DNA from: Hirudo medicinalis
Taxonomy: Eukaryota > Annelida > Clitellata > Hirudinida > Hirudinidae
Reading direction: 5' to 3'
Assembly: GCA_011800805.1 (NCBI GenBank)
Contig: MPNW01000121.1
Coordinates: forward strand, 66,355 to 130,354
Length of the DNA: 64,000 bases
Positions 48,509-61,300 of the stretch are shown in pieces. The notes beneath the pieces are model-generated. The model was not told the DNA's origin. It saw only the letters and a list, made by a program, of their open reading frames with translations, and made no database searches. Position numbers and translations under genes: made by a program. Position 1 is the stretch's first letter. The number at the start of each line of letters is the position of its first letter.

Positions 48509-51500
48509 CTCGACTTTTATGTTTTTTTTCACGAGTAAACCTCAATCCAAATTGCTTATCTTAGGAAATAAAACAGGAACACTTGAATTGAAGGTTGAGT
48601 TTAACACTTAACTGTAATTAATTTCGAACAATATGATTTCTAAACAAACTATTTTCTTCCACTTGATTGGCTGGTTCCTTTTCTCATCCTTGGTTATGGA
48701 TTGGTTTTTTCCTCGATATCAGGAAACGGTTGTTGGTAGAACACAAACTCAATTCAAATCGAATGAAATAAGGATTAAAATAAGCTGATTTTTAAGAATA
48801 TACTATTAATAATTGCAAAAAACATTATTAATAAAAATAACATTAATAATATAAATTTTTATAGCAATTGTTAAGTTTAACATTTGGTCGAAGAAGTTTT
48901 TCGAGTGAAGTTGTTGTTGATAAAGCAAAAAAAAACATGAAAAGGTGGTATGGACGATGATGATGACGGCGATGTTGGTGATGATTATATCGATGACGAT
49001 GATGATGTTGGCGAAGTGGTCACGTCTGCTAGTCATCGAGTGCATAGTGATGTCAAGAATAATTTCTTGCTAAAGGAGGAAGGTGATGAGGATGAGGTAA
49101 TGAATCATCACCATCGTCGTTGCAATCATCTACCATCAGTTAAAATTACCCCAACCATCATCATCACCACCACGACCATTATTATTACTGCTATTATCAT
49201 TATTGTTATTATAAATATTCTTATCATTGTCTTCATCTCAACCTCGACTCCATCATCATCATCAGACACCTCACATGTCAGATAATGAGGAGAATTTGAG
49301 TATGTAAACATGAATGGGTATCTGATATCATCTGCTTATGTGTGCAACTCTAACGGAAGTAAGAAGTAGGAGAGGTGAGCTGGAACCAAAGTCGAGTCTC
49401 CGAGCAACTGGAGGTTCAAATATTGGTAACTTTCCTCTGGGACGAGTGATCGGTTAGCCAGAGGGAGGGTGGTGGATGGGTGGAAATCTCAGAGGTTTGC
49501 GGTCATGGGCTCACCGCATGAGAAAGAGGCGCTATACGCGGAATGGTGCACGATTTGTTTACTTAGAATATCGAGCCGTCCACATCCAACCAGACAAAAG
49601 CAAACTTTGTTAATGCACATCTCTCCATGCTTCCTGGTTTCCATGGTGATGGCGATGATGATGACGACGACGATGATGATGATGTTGGCCACCAGCGTTC
49701 ACGATGTTAAACGATTGAGACGACAAATAAATTGCACTCGTTCACGATGATGATGATGATAATGATGATAACTAAGGCAGCGATGATGATGATGATGGTG
49801 GTGATGATGATGATGATGATGATGATGACAAGCTGCTAGCGATTTTAGCAAAATTTGCTATGGTTATGGTGGCAGTATGTGACCACCTTTGATCTGTGAA
49901 AATTCATAATTATCATTCATCATTGTCGTTATCGTCATCATCATCGTCGTCGCCGTAGTCATCATCATAATCATCATAATCATCATAATCAGTATTAAAT
50001 ACGTTGGTAAGTCAATATAAATGGTGGTTGTTTAGTGTTAATAACAAGAAGCATGATTCTCAACTTCCTTCTGAGTGACCCTGAAAGAAGAAATGAAAGT
50101 AAACATCTAGAACATTCTTTGGGATAAGCAGAGGGTGATAAGGACAGTGGGAACCAATCATTGAGTAGGGCAGAGGAGAAGAAAGAGTGAGAGAAGGAAT
50201 AAAAAAAGAGATAGAGGTCCGTGAGTTCATCACAAACTTATTCTATTCCAATGTAAACAGAACTTCTCTCTGATAAAAACTCCGATGTCTCATCATCTGA
50301 TGTTCGATTGAATGAAAGAAATAATATTTAATAACATTAACAATAATGATGATGATAATAATAACAATAACAATAATCATAATAATAATAATAACAAGTT
50401 GATCATACATAAATAAAAATAAATAAAATAATAATAATAACATTAATAATAATAATCTGCTTTGTGCCCGAGGCATCCTAGAACACTCGAACGTTTATAA
50501 ACTTTGTATATCATCTCCATGGCAACCGAGGGGAGGTCGTCGGGTGCAATCGGAAAGATAAGGAAGTGGAATCATCCTCCGCTGAAGGGTGGAATGAAGG
50601 GAGGAGAGAATACTTGAAAAGCCGTTCTCGTTGAATTTAGAATCTTTCGTTTTTCTACTTTATTTACCTGCGCCCCTTTCATCCTCCTCGGTGTTCTCAC
50701 GTACACGAGCGCAAACATTCTCACTCACTCACTCACTCGAACAATCTCACATCCCTCGTTCTCACGCACATCCCTTCTCGTTAATTGATGCCTAGCACTG
50801 ATATCACTCGCTTCTCTAACCGATCTGCACCAACCACCCTTTGGTCCGAGATGGGCTCGAGAATCTGAGGCAGGTTCCAACATGGCGAACATGTAAGCAG
50901 GTTCAATATAAGGCCTTCTTTGCCGATGACTGTTTGCCTGCTCGAGCTTTTAGTTTCGCAAGTTCCGAGTTCTTCTCGATTGAAGGAATCATTGGACGAA
51001 AATGAAGGTAAGGCAAGATGTTGGCATAGCTGAGTGGTGCTTGATAACTTCAGCTATTCAACGAATTGCCATTGTTTTCATTTGTCAAATTCGACGACGA
51101 GGATGCAAAGTCTGCTTTGTGGTTTGTTTATTGATTTTATTATAAGAATTTAGATCATATTTCAAACATTTTCGCAATTATTAATTGAAATTCTATTTTA
51201 TAGTTGCAAACTTTATAGTTGTTATATTTTATAGCTGCAAATAGTATTTCAAATGGTATTTTTATGCTCCTTTGAGACAGCGTTATCATGTCGTGAATTC
51301 AAGCGTAGACAATTTTTAGGATGAAGAACTTGTTAATGTCAAACATCATTTAGCTCACCTAAAATAGTTGGATCTTTTTCTGTCTGTTAGACAACAATTC
51401 TAGTCCCATATTCGATCAACGCTTGATTTTGTATTAGCACTTCGTTGATAATTCTAATAACGACTTTATTACGACCTTGAGCACTTAATCCTTCAAGAAC

Positions 51501-53690
51501 ATCCGGTTGTGTGGAGGACGTTACGAAAATTAAAAGTCGTGGTTTGCACTCAAATCTCAGGGAATGTTTGAAGGAGGAGATGTTACTTATTTGCAGGATT
51601 TACAAAGTAAATTGAAGCTCTGCAAAGCAAACGTGTGGCCTGCGAAGGGGTGGTAAATTGGAAGCGTTACCGTCTCTGAACTTAAACCAATTAACATAGC
51701 CTTCACCACTCATTCTCATCAGCTACCTCAACTTATACGAGTTAATAGTTTAGTATTGTTATTGCAATTATTATTATTATTATTACTATTACTATTATTA
51801 TTTATTGATGATATAAATCCATTCCATACGAAATAAATTTAAATTTTAAAATTTTGTCGGTGTTGTTAGAAATGAGGAGGAATCAATGGCACTGATGCCT
51901 GGTGATTTACAAGCGGATGACCAAACTCTTCGACTGAAACTCCCGCAATGAAAAGGTGATAACTTTTTCAACACACTCTGCACTTACAGAGCAGTTACAT
52001 TGAAATGCTTTGTAATTAATTGTTAGCATAATTAAATATTATCATTGCCGCTTATCGTACAAGCAATCGAATAAAACGACTTTTGCCAAATTCCATTTCG
52101 ATGATTAAAATCAATAGTCCTTCAGAATTTATTTCTTGACACATCACGCAATGCGTAATAAGTAATCTGACTGCGGGAAGCACTGATTGCTCGTCCGAAA
52201 GACGTTCGAATCCTGAATGCGATGACATCAGCTTAAAAACTGTCTGAGGCCATTTCAAAGGGGGACAGAAGTCTATCGACGGCTCAATGTTTACTTCCTC
52301 GTCTTGTATCGAATTGAACTCGTGCTTTCTCAGGTGTGGATGGTGCAGGTTTTCCAGAATCATCGTCCTTTTCCGGGAATTTTCTCGTGGAGATCGAATT
52401 GATTTTCCAGGCTTTGTTCGATTTCGACGGCGTCAGAATTTCTCGCTGATACCTGGTACTATAATAGTAATAATAATGGTTATTAATATTGTATTTAAGT
52501 TGAAATCATCGTTATTATTGTTGCTTTTATTATTTTCGTTGTCATTGTAACGCGAGATTGAACTTCCTTTCCTCCGCGAATCAATGATGTCCTGGAGACG
52601 CAATCGTTAAACCAGAAGATGCTGCTGATGGTGATGATGATAATGATGATGATAACAACGATGATGATGATGATGGTGGAGTGGTCAGGTATTTTAAACG
52701 ATATGTATGGAGCAAATAAATTAATTTTTTACAGTAAATTCAATGTTAAATTTATGAAAATGTAAAAGCATAACAAGGCACCATGTTTTTCATTAAAGTT
52801 AAGCTTTTCATGAATGATATGAATTAATTAAAATATATTCAACAAATATGTTTAAATTTTTGTAATAAGCTGAGACAAATAATGAGACTTAATCACCCTG
52901 AGACAATTAAAGCCTGGATCCAATAAATAATACTGAACATTATGCAATTGAGCAATTGCTGAAAATATCAATAAATTATAATTTTAAAAAAATTTCTATC
53001 AACTTGATGAAATAGTTTCAATTATTCATAGAAAATATTGTTGAGATTATTGAGGAGGAATGAACATTATAAGTCACTTAAACCTATTACATTATTATAG
53101 TTATTCCAATACAAAAATTGTCAGTTTTAACATCAAATAATAATTTTGTAAACAATTTTAAATCTAAGTGTGGAAGCGCAAGTTATTGCACAATGAAACC
53201 ACAAAAAAACATTGAAAGTTGCACGACGTACTTGTGTCTGAAGCATGTGTATTTAACAGACACAAATTGTACTTTGGCTCCAAGTACTTGTATAACAATG
53301 GACAATGAAAGCAAACACAAGAAATTATGTCAACAAGCTCCCCATAATGCGCTTTGTATTTATTTTTGGCTGTCCGTGCTTTAATTTGAAGTTAGGGTTG
53401 AAGCAAATGCGAGGTATAATTCTAAGCTCTACTTCTTGTTCTAACAAAAATGTTATAGTTTAATATTTATCCAGTTAAAATGCTACCCATTTTTTCGTTA
53501 CCAGAAAAAAGGCTTAAAGTAGACGGCTACGGACATCAAAAAGGAATGTCAACATTGTTGAAGATGTTGGCTGCCACCTGTTTTGAAGGATTCAGTAATA
53601 ACTTATTGCCAAGATCTGTTAGACATATTTCAAGCGCGCCACACTAAGTTATAAAATCATTGGAAATCTAATTATTGAAGCTAGAAAAAC
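48509..53690. other. Gene-poor, microsatellite-rich region
   Basis: GAT/ATC tracts at about 48955-49010, 49140-49262, 49640-49685, 49747-49830, 49930-49995 and 52618-52680; AAT/ATT tracts at about 50320-50455 and 51766-51805; an ACTC tract at about 50720-50740. Open frames of 60 to 110 codons occur on both strands (for example 52363-52052 minus) but none shows a known motif or splice support. Confidence 0.6.
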
Positions 53691-53745
53691 GCACCCGCGC
53701 AGGGTGCCCAGCCGAATCCCGGCTTCATTAGTCACGGGTTGCCCA
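53691..53745. repeat. GC-rich hairpin-forming sequence, possible transposon end
   Basis: GCACCC (53691) can pair with GGGTGC (53702), followed by two GCCCAGC heptamers flanking a GCCGAATCCCGGC inverted repeat and a short TA tract. It stands out sharply in very AT-rich DNA. Confidence 0.35.
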
Positions 53746-54160
53746 GCATTATATATATATAACATTGAAAAATACAAAAAAAGTGGTTTATTACATTATT
53801 TTTGATACAAAAAATGTAAATGTTCATATTTAAAAAAATCAATTATGTTATTAAGTCAAGTTTGTCTTTTTTTTCGACCTCCAGCTCCTCTGTCTAGCAT
53901 TTCCAAACCACCTGCGAAGTTCAATCTAAAAATCAAGCATGGTGGCAGTTGATGTGTTTAGGTTCTTTTTTTACTACACCGGAAATTTTCCAAATTAAAG
54001 GATTAATAATATTGTTAATAGCTTGTAGAAATAGTTTTAACCAGACAATTGCGCACGATTGAACACAGAAATATTATGGCGTTTTAAATTGAATTTACGC
54101 TATTTTGGTATAGGTAGATCTATATGATTTAACAAGAATATTACGCGAGTGTGGAATTTA

Positions 54161-54294
54161 AGGGCAGGGTCGCCGAGAATGGGGGGCAGGGGGGCATCTG
54201 ACCAGGGTCCGTCCGGATTTTAAAATATTTACATTTTACAATCACGACCTTTATTTTTTGCTTTTCCATTATCAAATTGATATATAGGGACGAC
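54161..54294 (+). repeat. Dispersed short repeat, copy C
   Basis: Contains GGGTCGCCGAGA near the start and TTTTTTGCTTTTCCATTATC followed by AAATTGATATATAGGGACGA, matching copies A and B. Confidence 0.65.
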
Positions 54295-54479
54295 CCAGGT
54301 AATACCACCCATTTGTGAACTGAATAAATCCAACAATAAATTCGGCATATATTGAGACATCGTTAATTACAACGATTAAAAAAAGTATGTGAAATTAAAA
54401 CAGGCAAATGACATGAATAATCTTAAATTTACATAAATCCTTGCAATAAACACACATTATTGCAAATTAGCCATCCGCC

Positions 54480-54795
54480 TCAAAAAACGAAGTTTATCTT
54501 GCTCTTCTTGATAACCCTGTACAATGTGAGCAAATTGGTCATGTAGAGCTTCATATTTCATCTTCTTCTTTATCTCTGGCTGCCCTACTCTGGCTTTTCC
54601 AATGCGTATTTGCATGCAAGATCCCTTTCAAGTCCATTCAATATCCCTTTACCTCTGCGTTTGGGTAAGCAATGTTAACTGCACTGATACAGGCCTTTTC
54701 AAAATCATTAAGACTTTCTATGGAGCCAGGCTTGGAAGAAGATACTTCAGTATTTCAAGCATTTTAGAGTAAGCTGGAAGAGTTTTTCTTTGCAA
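54480..54795 (-). pseudogene. MULE-type transposase remnant
   Basis: On the minus strand, YSKMLEILKYLLPS is followed, after a frameshift, by SLNDFEKACISAVNIAYPNA then EVKG, which fits the pattern of MULE transposases (Asp-Phe-Glu-Lys-Ala ... Phe/Tyr-Pro ... Val-Lys-Gly before a Cys-His core). The sequence then meets a stop. In another frame about 55 codons remain open, ending LRFLRRMANLQ. Two frameshifts and the missing Cys/His core show that it is dead. No terminal repeats were found. Confidence 0.5.
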
Positions 54796-55660
54796 AAAAA
54801 AAATAGATTCAAGGAGGATAAGAAATACAAACGTTGGCATGTCAGGTGTAAAGCTCCTACACAAGCTATTATTTACAGCTGCTCGGGTATGAAATTGAGT
54901 GAAATCGACGAATTGATATTTTACACGAATTCAAAACATTTCAATTAAACTCGTCACAAATTTGAATATTTATGCATCAAAATGCAATTTTCAATAATTT
55001 GAGTTTAATTTGTTTTATTGTGTTCAATGTGCGCAATTGTCATGTTGCCAGTAATAGTTTATACAAAAGATAAATAAATTAAAATTCAATGTATAGCAAC
55101 AACAGCCCGAATTGTTAGTTAATCTAAAAATTTACAAAATGGAAGCCATTTGACTAACTAAACACAACATTCATCAACTCCAATTGCGCAACAATCTTTG
55201 GGATACATTGCCATTTTTAAGCACAATATTAAAAGTGATGACAACTTTTAGTGGTAAGAAGGATTTGATTTATTGACGCTGAAAACTTATATAAATGAGA
55301 GAAAAGTAAAAATTTCAAGAAGAAAATCACTGTTTTAAGAGTATTATGTGCAAAATTCCCATTTTAATTTAATCATTACAAATTTGTTCGTGAAATTAAT
55401 TTTAGATTGGTTGGATTATTTTTACTTTATATGTGATATTGTTTCGATTATTGTAAAAGCATTTTAAAAATTTAAAAATTATCACAAAATTTAAAAAATA
55501 TAAATTTTAATATGCAGAATACAACATTGCATTATAACACATTTATGAGATTGTTTTGAACACCTGAATGACAGGTTACGTTGACCACTGAACTATTTAA
55601 ACAATTCATTTCATTTCCTGGCATATCGTTTATTTTGCAAAATTCAATTTGTTGCTGAGA
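54796..55660. other. Intergenic upstream of Rab11
   Basis: Very AT-rich; no supported frame. The Rab11 promoter should lie at the right end. Confidence 0.5.
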
Positions 55661-56863
<1,203 letters not shown>

Positions 56864-57495
56864 ACAACTGACAACTTCCACTGATCATGGATGACTAACA
56901 GTGATTAAATTTCAACACAAAAATCAAAATATTAGTACACTTTCAGGGACGTGATTGTGCCGTCACTAGAATCAAGTCTGAGATTCCTCGCTTTGAACAT
57001 CAGATATTCTAATTAATCATCTGAGATTTATTTACTTTTGTAAATGTTTTTGTAAACTTTTTTTTCATGAAATTTTGCAAACACACAATGGCTTTGATTT
57101 TGTATTCAAGGTTTGCAGACAAGTAAAAACAATTAAAATGCAACATGCACAAAGTTCTCTGTTGATTGGCTGATAATACAATTTCAATAAATGTATCGTA
57201 GCCTCTAGTTCTGTGCATTTTGAAACATCTGTGCTCCGATCATAAGCCGCCAAAATACCAGAGACAAGCAATTATCAAGAGAATCGCAATTCTACAGAAA
57301 TATAAATATGCTCCTGAGCATCCAGTCAAAAGATTGAATTGAAGTAAAAACTTAGTTTACCTGATGGGTCACAACATACACTACTCAAACTTATTGAAAT
57401 GTCAAAAAACTGTCTTTGCATACATCACAGGCAAATCACCAAAATATTTGGACATTGAAACAGTCACCGATGTTGAAAACAATCCTCAGAACGAA
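56864..57495. other. Shared 3' intergenic of Rab11 and MXD-like gene
   Basis: Non-coding 3' sequence between two convergent stop codons; no gene seen. Confidence 0.5.
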
Positions 57496-58394
57496 TTAAG
57501 AAACTTCTACGAACGAGTCGCAATCACTTTCGCTTCCTTCCTGGCTGCCCATTGAATCATCCTCAGCTGAAACAGGTGAAAAGTCTTAATTTAAAAGTAT
57601 TAAGCCTCTCTTGGGAATGCGGTATACTTACTGCTTTCGAATGAAGAGAGAGAACTGGATCTCACTCGATAAACAAAGGTCAGGGATTTCAGCTTATCTT
57701 TCAAGTGTGACTGCTCTGCTGCAAGATTATTGATGTGTCCAAGGCACGTCTTGTTTTCTTCTTTCAAAAACTATGAGCATTTCGGTCGTAAATCATTCTT
57801 ACTTACACACATCTCTGGGAAGAAATTTGCATTGATTAAAATTGGGAATGAAGATACCTGAATGTAATCTGTGGCAGCATGCAGAAGCTTTATCTGAGTG
57901 AATTTTGTAGATGTTTCCAGGTTTGGTATGATAGATTTTAAGCTTTCCAACGAGTTTTTAAGTTTGGCTCTCCTGAATAATATAAAGCACGTTGAAAAAA
58001 TCTGCGCAACGTTGCTTTGGTTCTACGAGGTTGGAAAGTGTTAATCAATCGAAACGTGAAATAATCGTTAACCTTGATTTTTCAAGTTCATTGTGAACTC
58101 TTCTTTATTGGCATCGGAAAACGTAAACAAACTCTGTATTTTATCGATTTTTAAAGAAACCAATTACTCATTACTCACCTGCTAGGAGTCAGCTTCGTCA
58201 CGTAGGATCTATTGGCTGGTTTGTTTTTTAGATGTTTCGTAATCGTCGCGGCGTAAATGTGATCGGATGAACCTTAACCAGTAATTAAAACTCAATAAAT
58301 TCCAAATCGGAAGAACCACTGCAACGTTTTAGTAGATTAACTAACTTCTCCCGTGATTGTCTAAAAATTCTGCGGCCTTCAATAAAAGATCCAT
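57496..58394 (-). CDS. MXD/MAD-family HLH-zipper repressor with altered basic region, 5 exons
   Basis: Exons 58394-58346, 58272-58179, 57972-57858, 57770-57632 and 57566-57496 join in phase to 155 residues. The N-terminus MDLLLKAAEFLDNHGR is a Sin3-interaction (SID) helix as in MXD/MXI1/MNT. The helix-loop-helix (about 48-86) reads RRAKLKNSLESLKSIIPNLE, then TKFTQIKLLHAATDYIQ, followed by a zipper (FLKEENKTCLGHINN, then LAAEQSHLKDKLKSL) and an acidic Ser-rich tail. MXD proteins pair with MAX and repress MYC targets through Sin3. The basic region before Arg48-Arg49 is NRSYVTKLTPS where MXD proteins have NRSTHNELEKN. The E-box-reading His and Glu are replaced (Val41, Thr45) and a Pro stands at 46. 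DNA binding is therefore doubtful; an alternative exon could restore it. Confidence 0.82.
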
Positions 58395-61300
58395 AAATTG
58401 AAAACAGCAACGAGAGATATCAATCCAAGAACAGATCTCCGGTGTTCAACTGCGTGTTCACGCCTACCTATTTATCACGATTCTGAGATGGCACGTGCGG
58501 TATATCGTATTTCGTCATACTCCGTGACTTGCCTAGATCTTACGAGCCTCAACATATAGCACATCCGGGTAGGCTCTAATGTCTATAAATAAACGTGCAA
58601 AGCTGAAATACTTAGCATCAGGCTGTTTCATATAAAATACTCTCAAATTAGAAGTTTGAATTCAAACTGTAGCTATGGCCTGATTTAGATTGCTAGCTAC
58701 TCTTAACCCTGCTTTGTCATGTGCGAAAATAGCGAATGTATTTCCCATGCTTTCTAAGCAACCATGTGGTTTTAAAGGATAAAGATTTCGTATTTTCCAC
58801 TTATTTGACCCATTACATCTTGTATGAAAATGACCAAATTGACGATTACGAAAAACTTGATGGAATACTGGACAAGTAGATAAGCACATTCAGATAATAT
58901 AAGAAGCCAAAGACATTTATCAGATTTTACTGCTGACATATTTAATATTAATGAAGTTGAGATAAGCTGACAAGATCGATTAAGCGGCCTTCTGTTATGT
59001 TCTTGTGACATCAAAGCTGTTAAAATCCTTGGCTTTCTAACTCTTAGATCTTCAGCTTAGCTTTTCGAAATTTTTTTAATTAAATTATTTGTATCATAAA
59101 ATATATCATAAAAAAAAATTGTATCATAATGCCTAGTTTCTTCTATTCTTAAAAGTTGAGGGGCCCGTTTCTCTCTGATCATAGGCGAAGCCACGGAACA
59201 AACTGGCGAGGATTTGCTCCCCTGGAAAAGGCTGAAATGACGTTCCTGCTCAAAGGCATTTATGAATGCATTAGCAGGTGAAACCTTGCTATGCAATCTT
59301 GCATTATAATCCAAGCGCCATCGAACATTTTTTTGTCTTAAATTAATTTCAAATTTTTCATCTTAAAAAACTAATTTGCAATTCATTCCACAGCAGGTTT
59401 CGAACGTTTTCAAAAGGTATTTGCGATGGCAGAACATATGATGTGCATGATGATGACTCATCTTTGTGGTTTTAAAGTGATGAGCTGGGGGAGAATGGAA
59501 ATTCAATATTTGGAAGTTTGCTTTCATTTAATAATAACCTCGAGACAATGCTCGGCCAGCCTAAGCGAGAAGTGTAAATTAAGTGTAATCAACATATTTT
59601 ATTGAATAAAGGATTGAATTCAATGTTATTGTTTGTAATTTTAATTACATGCCTTAATTAAAGTTTTCAAATATCCCTAAAAGTTCAGATTCAAGATATT
59701 GACTTAGTAATTTATTGAGTAGTTGTTAAGAAGAACATATTATTTAGCAAATCTTACTGAAAAGTTTTGTTCAGTCAACGAATTTTAAAGTATCTTTACA
59801 TCAACAACAACAAAATTTACATCAAAACATCAAATTAGAAATCGTTTCAACTGAAAATCCTAACTCTGCTTTAAACTCTTTCGAACGTTCTTGAAAATTT
59901 CATGATTGTTTTTGTTTACTATTCAACAATCCAACGATTTTTTATTTGTCACATCACATTGCGGAAATATCTTTAAATATTTAAAACCGAACATATCGCA
60001 ACCAAATGGACAGTTTAAGTATGTGTTCCTCATGTAAGTTGAGTACATTTGACCCTTATTCGTTTTATAAATTACTGTAAATCACTAGCAACAGAGATAA
60101 ATATCATTAAAGTAGCATTATTTCTAGAGATTTTCCAATAATTTCCAACAAATAAAAAAGTTATAATAAATTTTCAGTATTTTTATTAAACTCCCGCCAA
60201 GTCTCACTGAATACGATAATTTCAATTGTACTTTCGATTTAATTAAAATTAAAATTATTGAGAAGATTAAATTATATTTTGGCGTTAAATATAAAATTTA
60301 TAACATAATATTTCAGTCTCCGCAATTAAAAGTACATAATGCCTGTTAAATTATTAAACCGGTTAGAAGCAAACTTCATCAACATCGAGACTTCGATACA
60401 CCTGCTTCAGTGGCAGACTCAATAAAAATTATGTTTTCTTCAATACATTTCCTTGCTGGAAGATTTACTGAGTATGAGTTAATGTTCTTACGCACCTCAC
60501 TTTTAGTAAATCATTTTCCATTATCCATTTCTGTTAAATAAACTTTATATTTTAATTTATTTTAAATTAATCAGGAAATGTTTAATTGTCATAAAATGTT
60601 AACTTATCTTCCCTTCTAAAACAACCTTATCGTTGAACATGCCAATGCCAGCCTCTTCAATCTAGCGAAAGTGTTTACAGCTGCTTAATTTTATTTCGCT
60701 GGAACTTTGAACATTTAAATCGTTAAGTAAAAATAAATGCTTCTTGAAAGAATCTGTTATTTCTCAGTTTCCACGGAACTACTTTTGAAGATTCCACCAC
60801 GTGCTCGCCATCTGCTTTGCATTACTTAAATATTACTTAAATATTAACCACCTACCAATAAGAATTTAATAATTTAATGTTGTATAAATTACAATTTCCT
60901 ATCTAAGTAAATGTTCCATTTATTCCTTAAAAATGTTTCATAATTGCTATCACGGAGGGTTGGATGTTTAAAACTGCAGTGCAATAAACCTGAGGACTTT
61001 TAACCAGCAATATCTCCGGTTTGTATATTCAGCAATCTGTTCAGTCCACAACGCGGTGGTATTAACTGCTAATATCCACTTAACAGTTGTTACGTAACAA
61101 TCCCCTGAATGAGTATCCATTGAACGATTATCCGGGTTAAATATTTCCACGGACAGGAAGGATCATGTCTGAAATGTCCAGGAATACGAAAGATGTTGCA
61201 GCATTCGTCAGCTGTCATCCATTTTGTGTGGCCTTAGAGAAGCACTAAATATTAGCAGCCGTAAAAACTTAATTACAAAATTAATGAATGCAATCATCGC

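Noticed and set aside
52052..52363. 103-codon open frame on the minus strand
   Set aside because: Starts with a good ATG but shows no domain, and no exon continues it.
53118..53384. Cys-rich 88-codon frame, possibly a piggyBac C-terminal Cys domain
   Set aside because: Cys spacing does not fit the known pattern well enough and no neighbouring transposase part is found.
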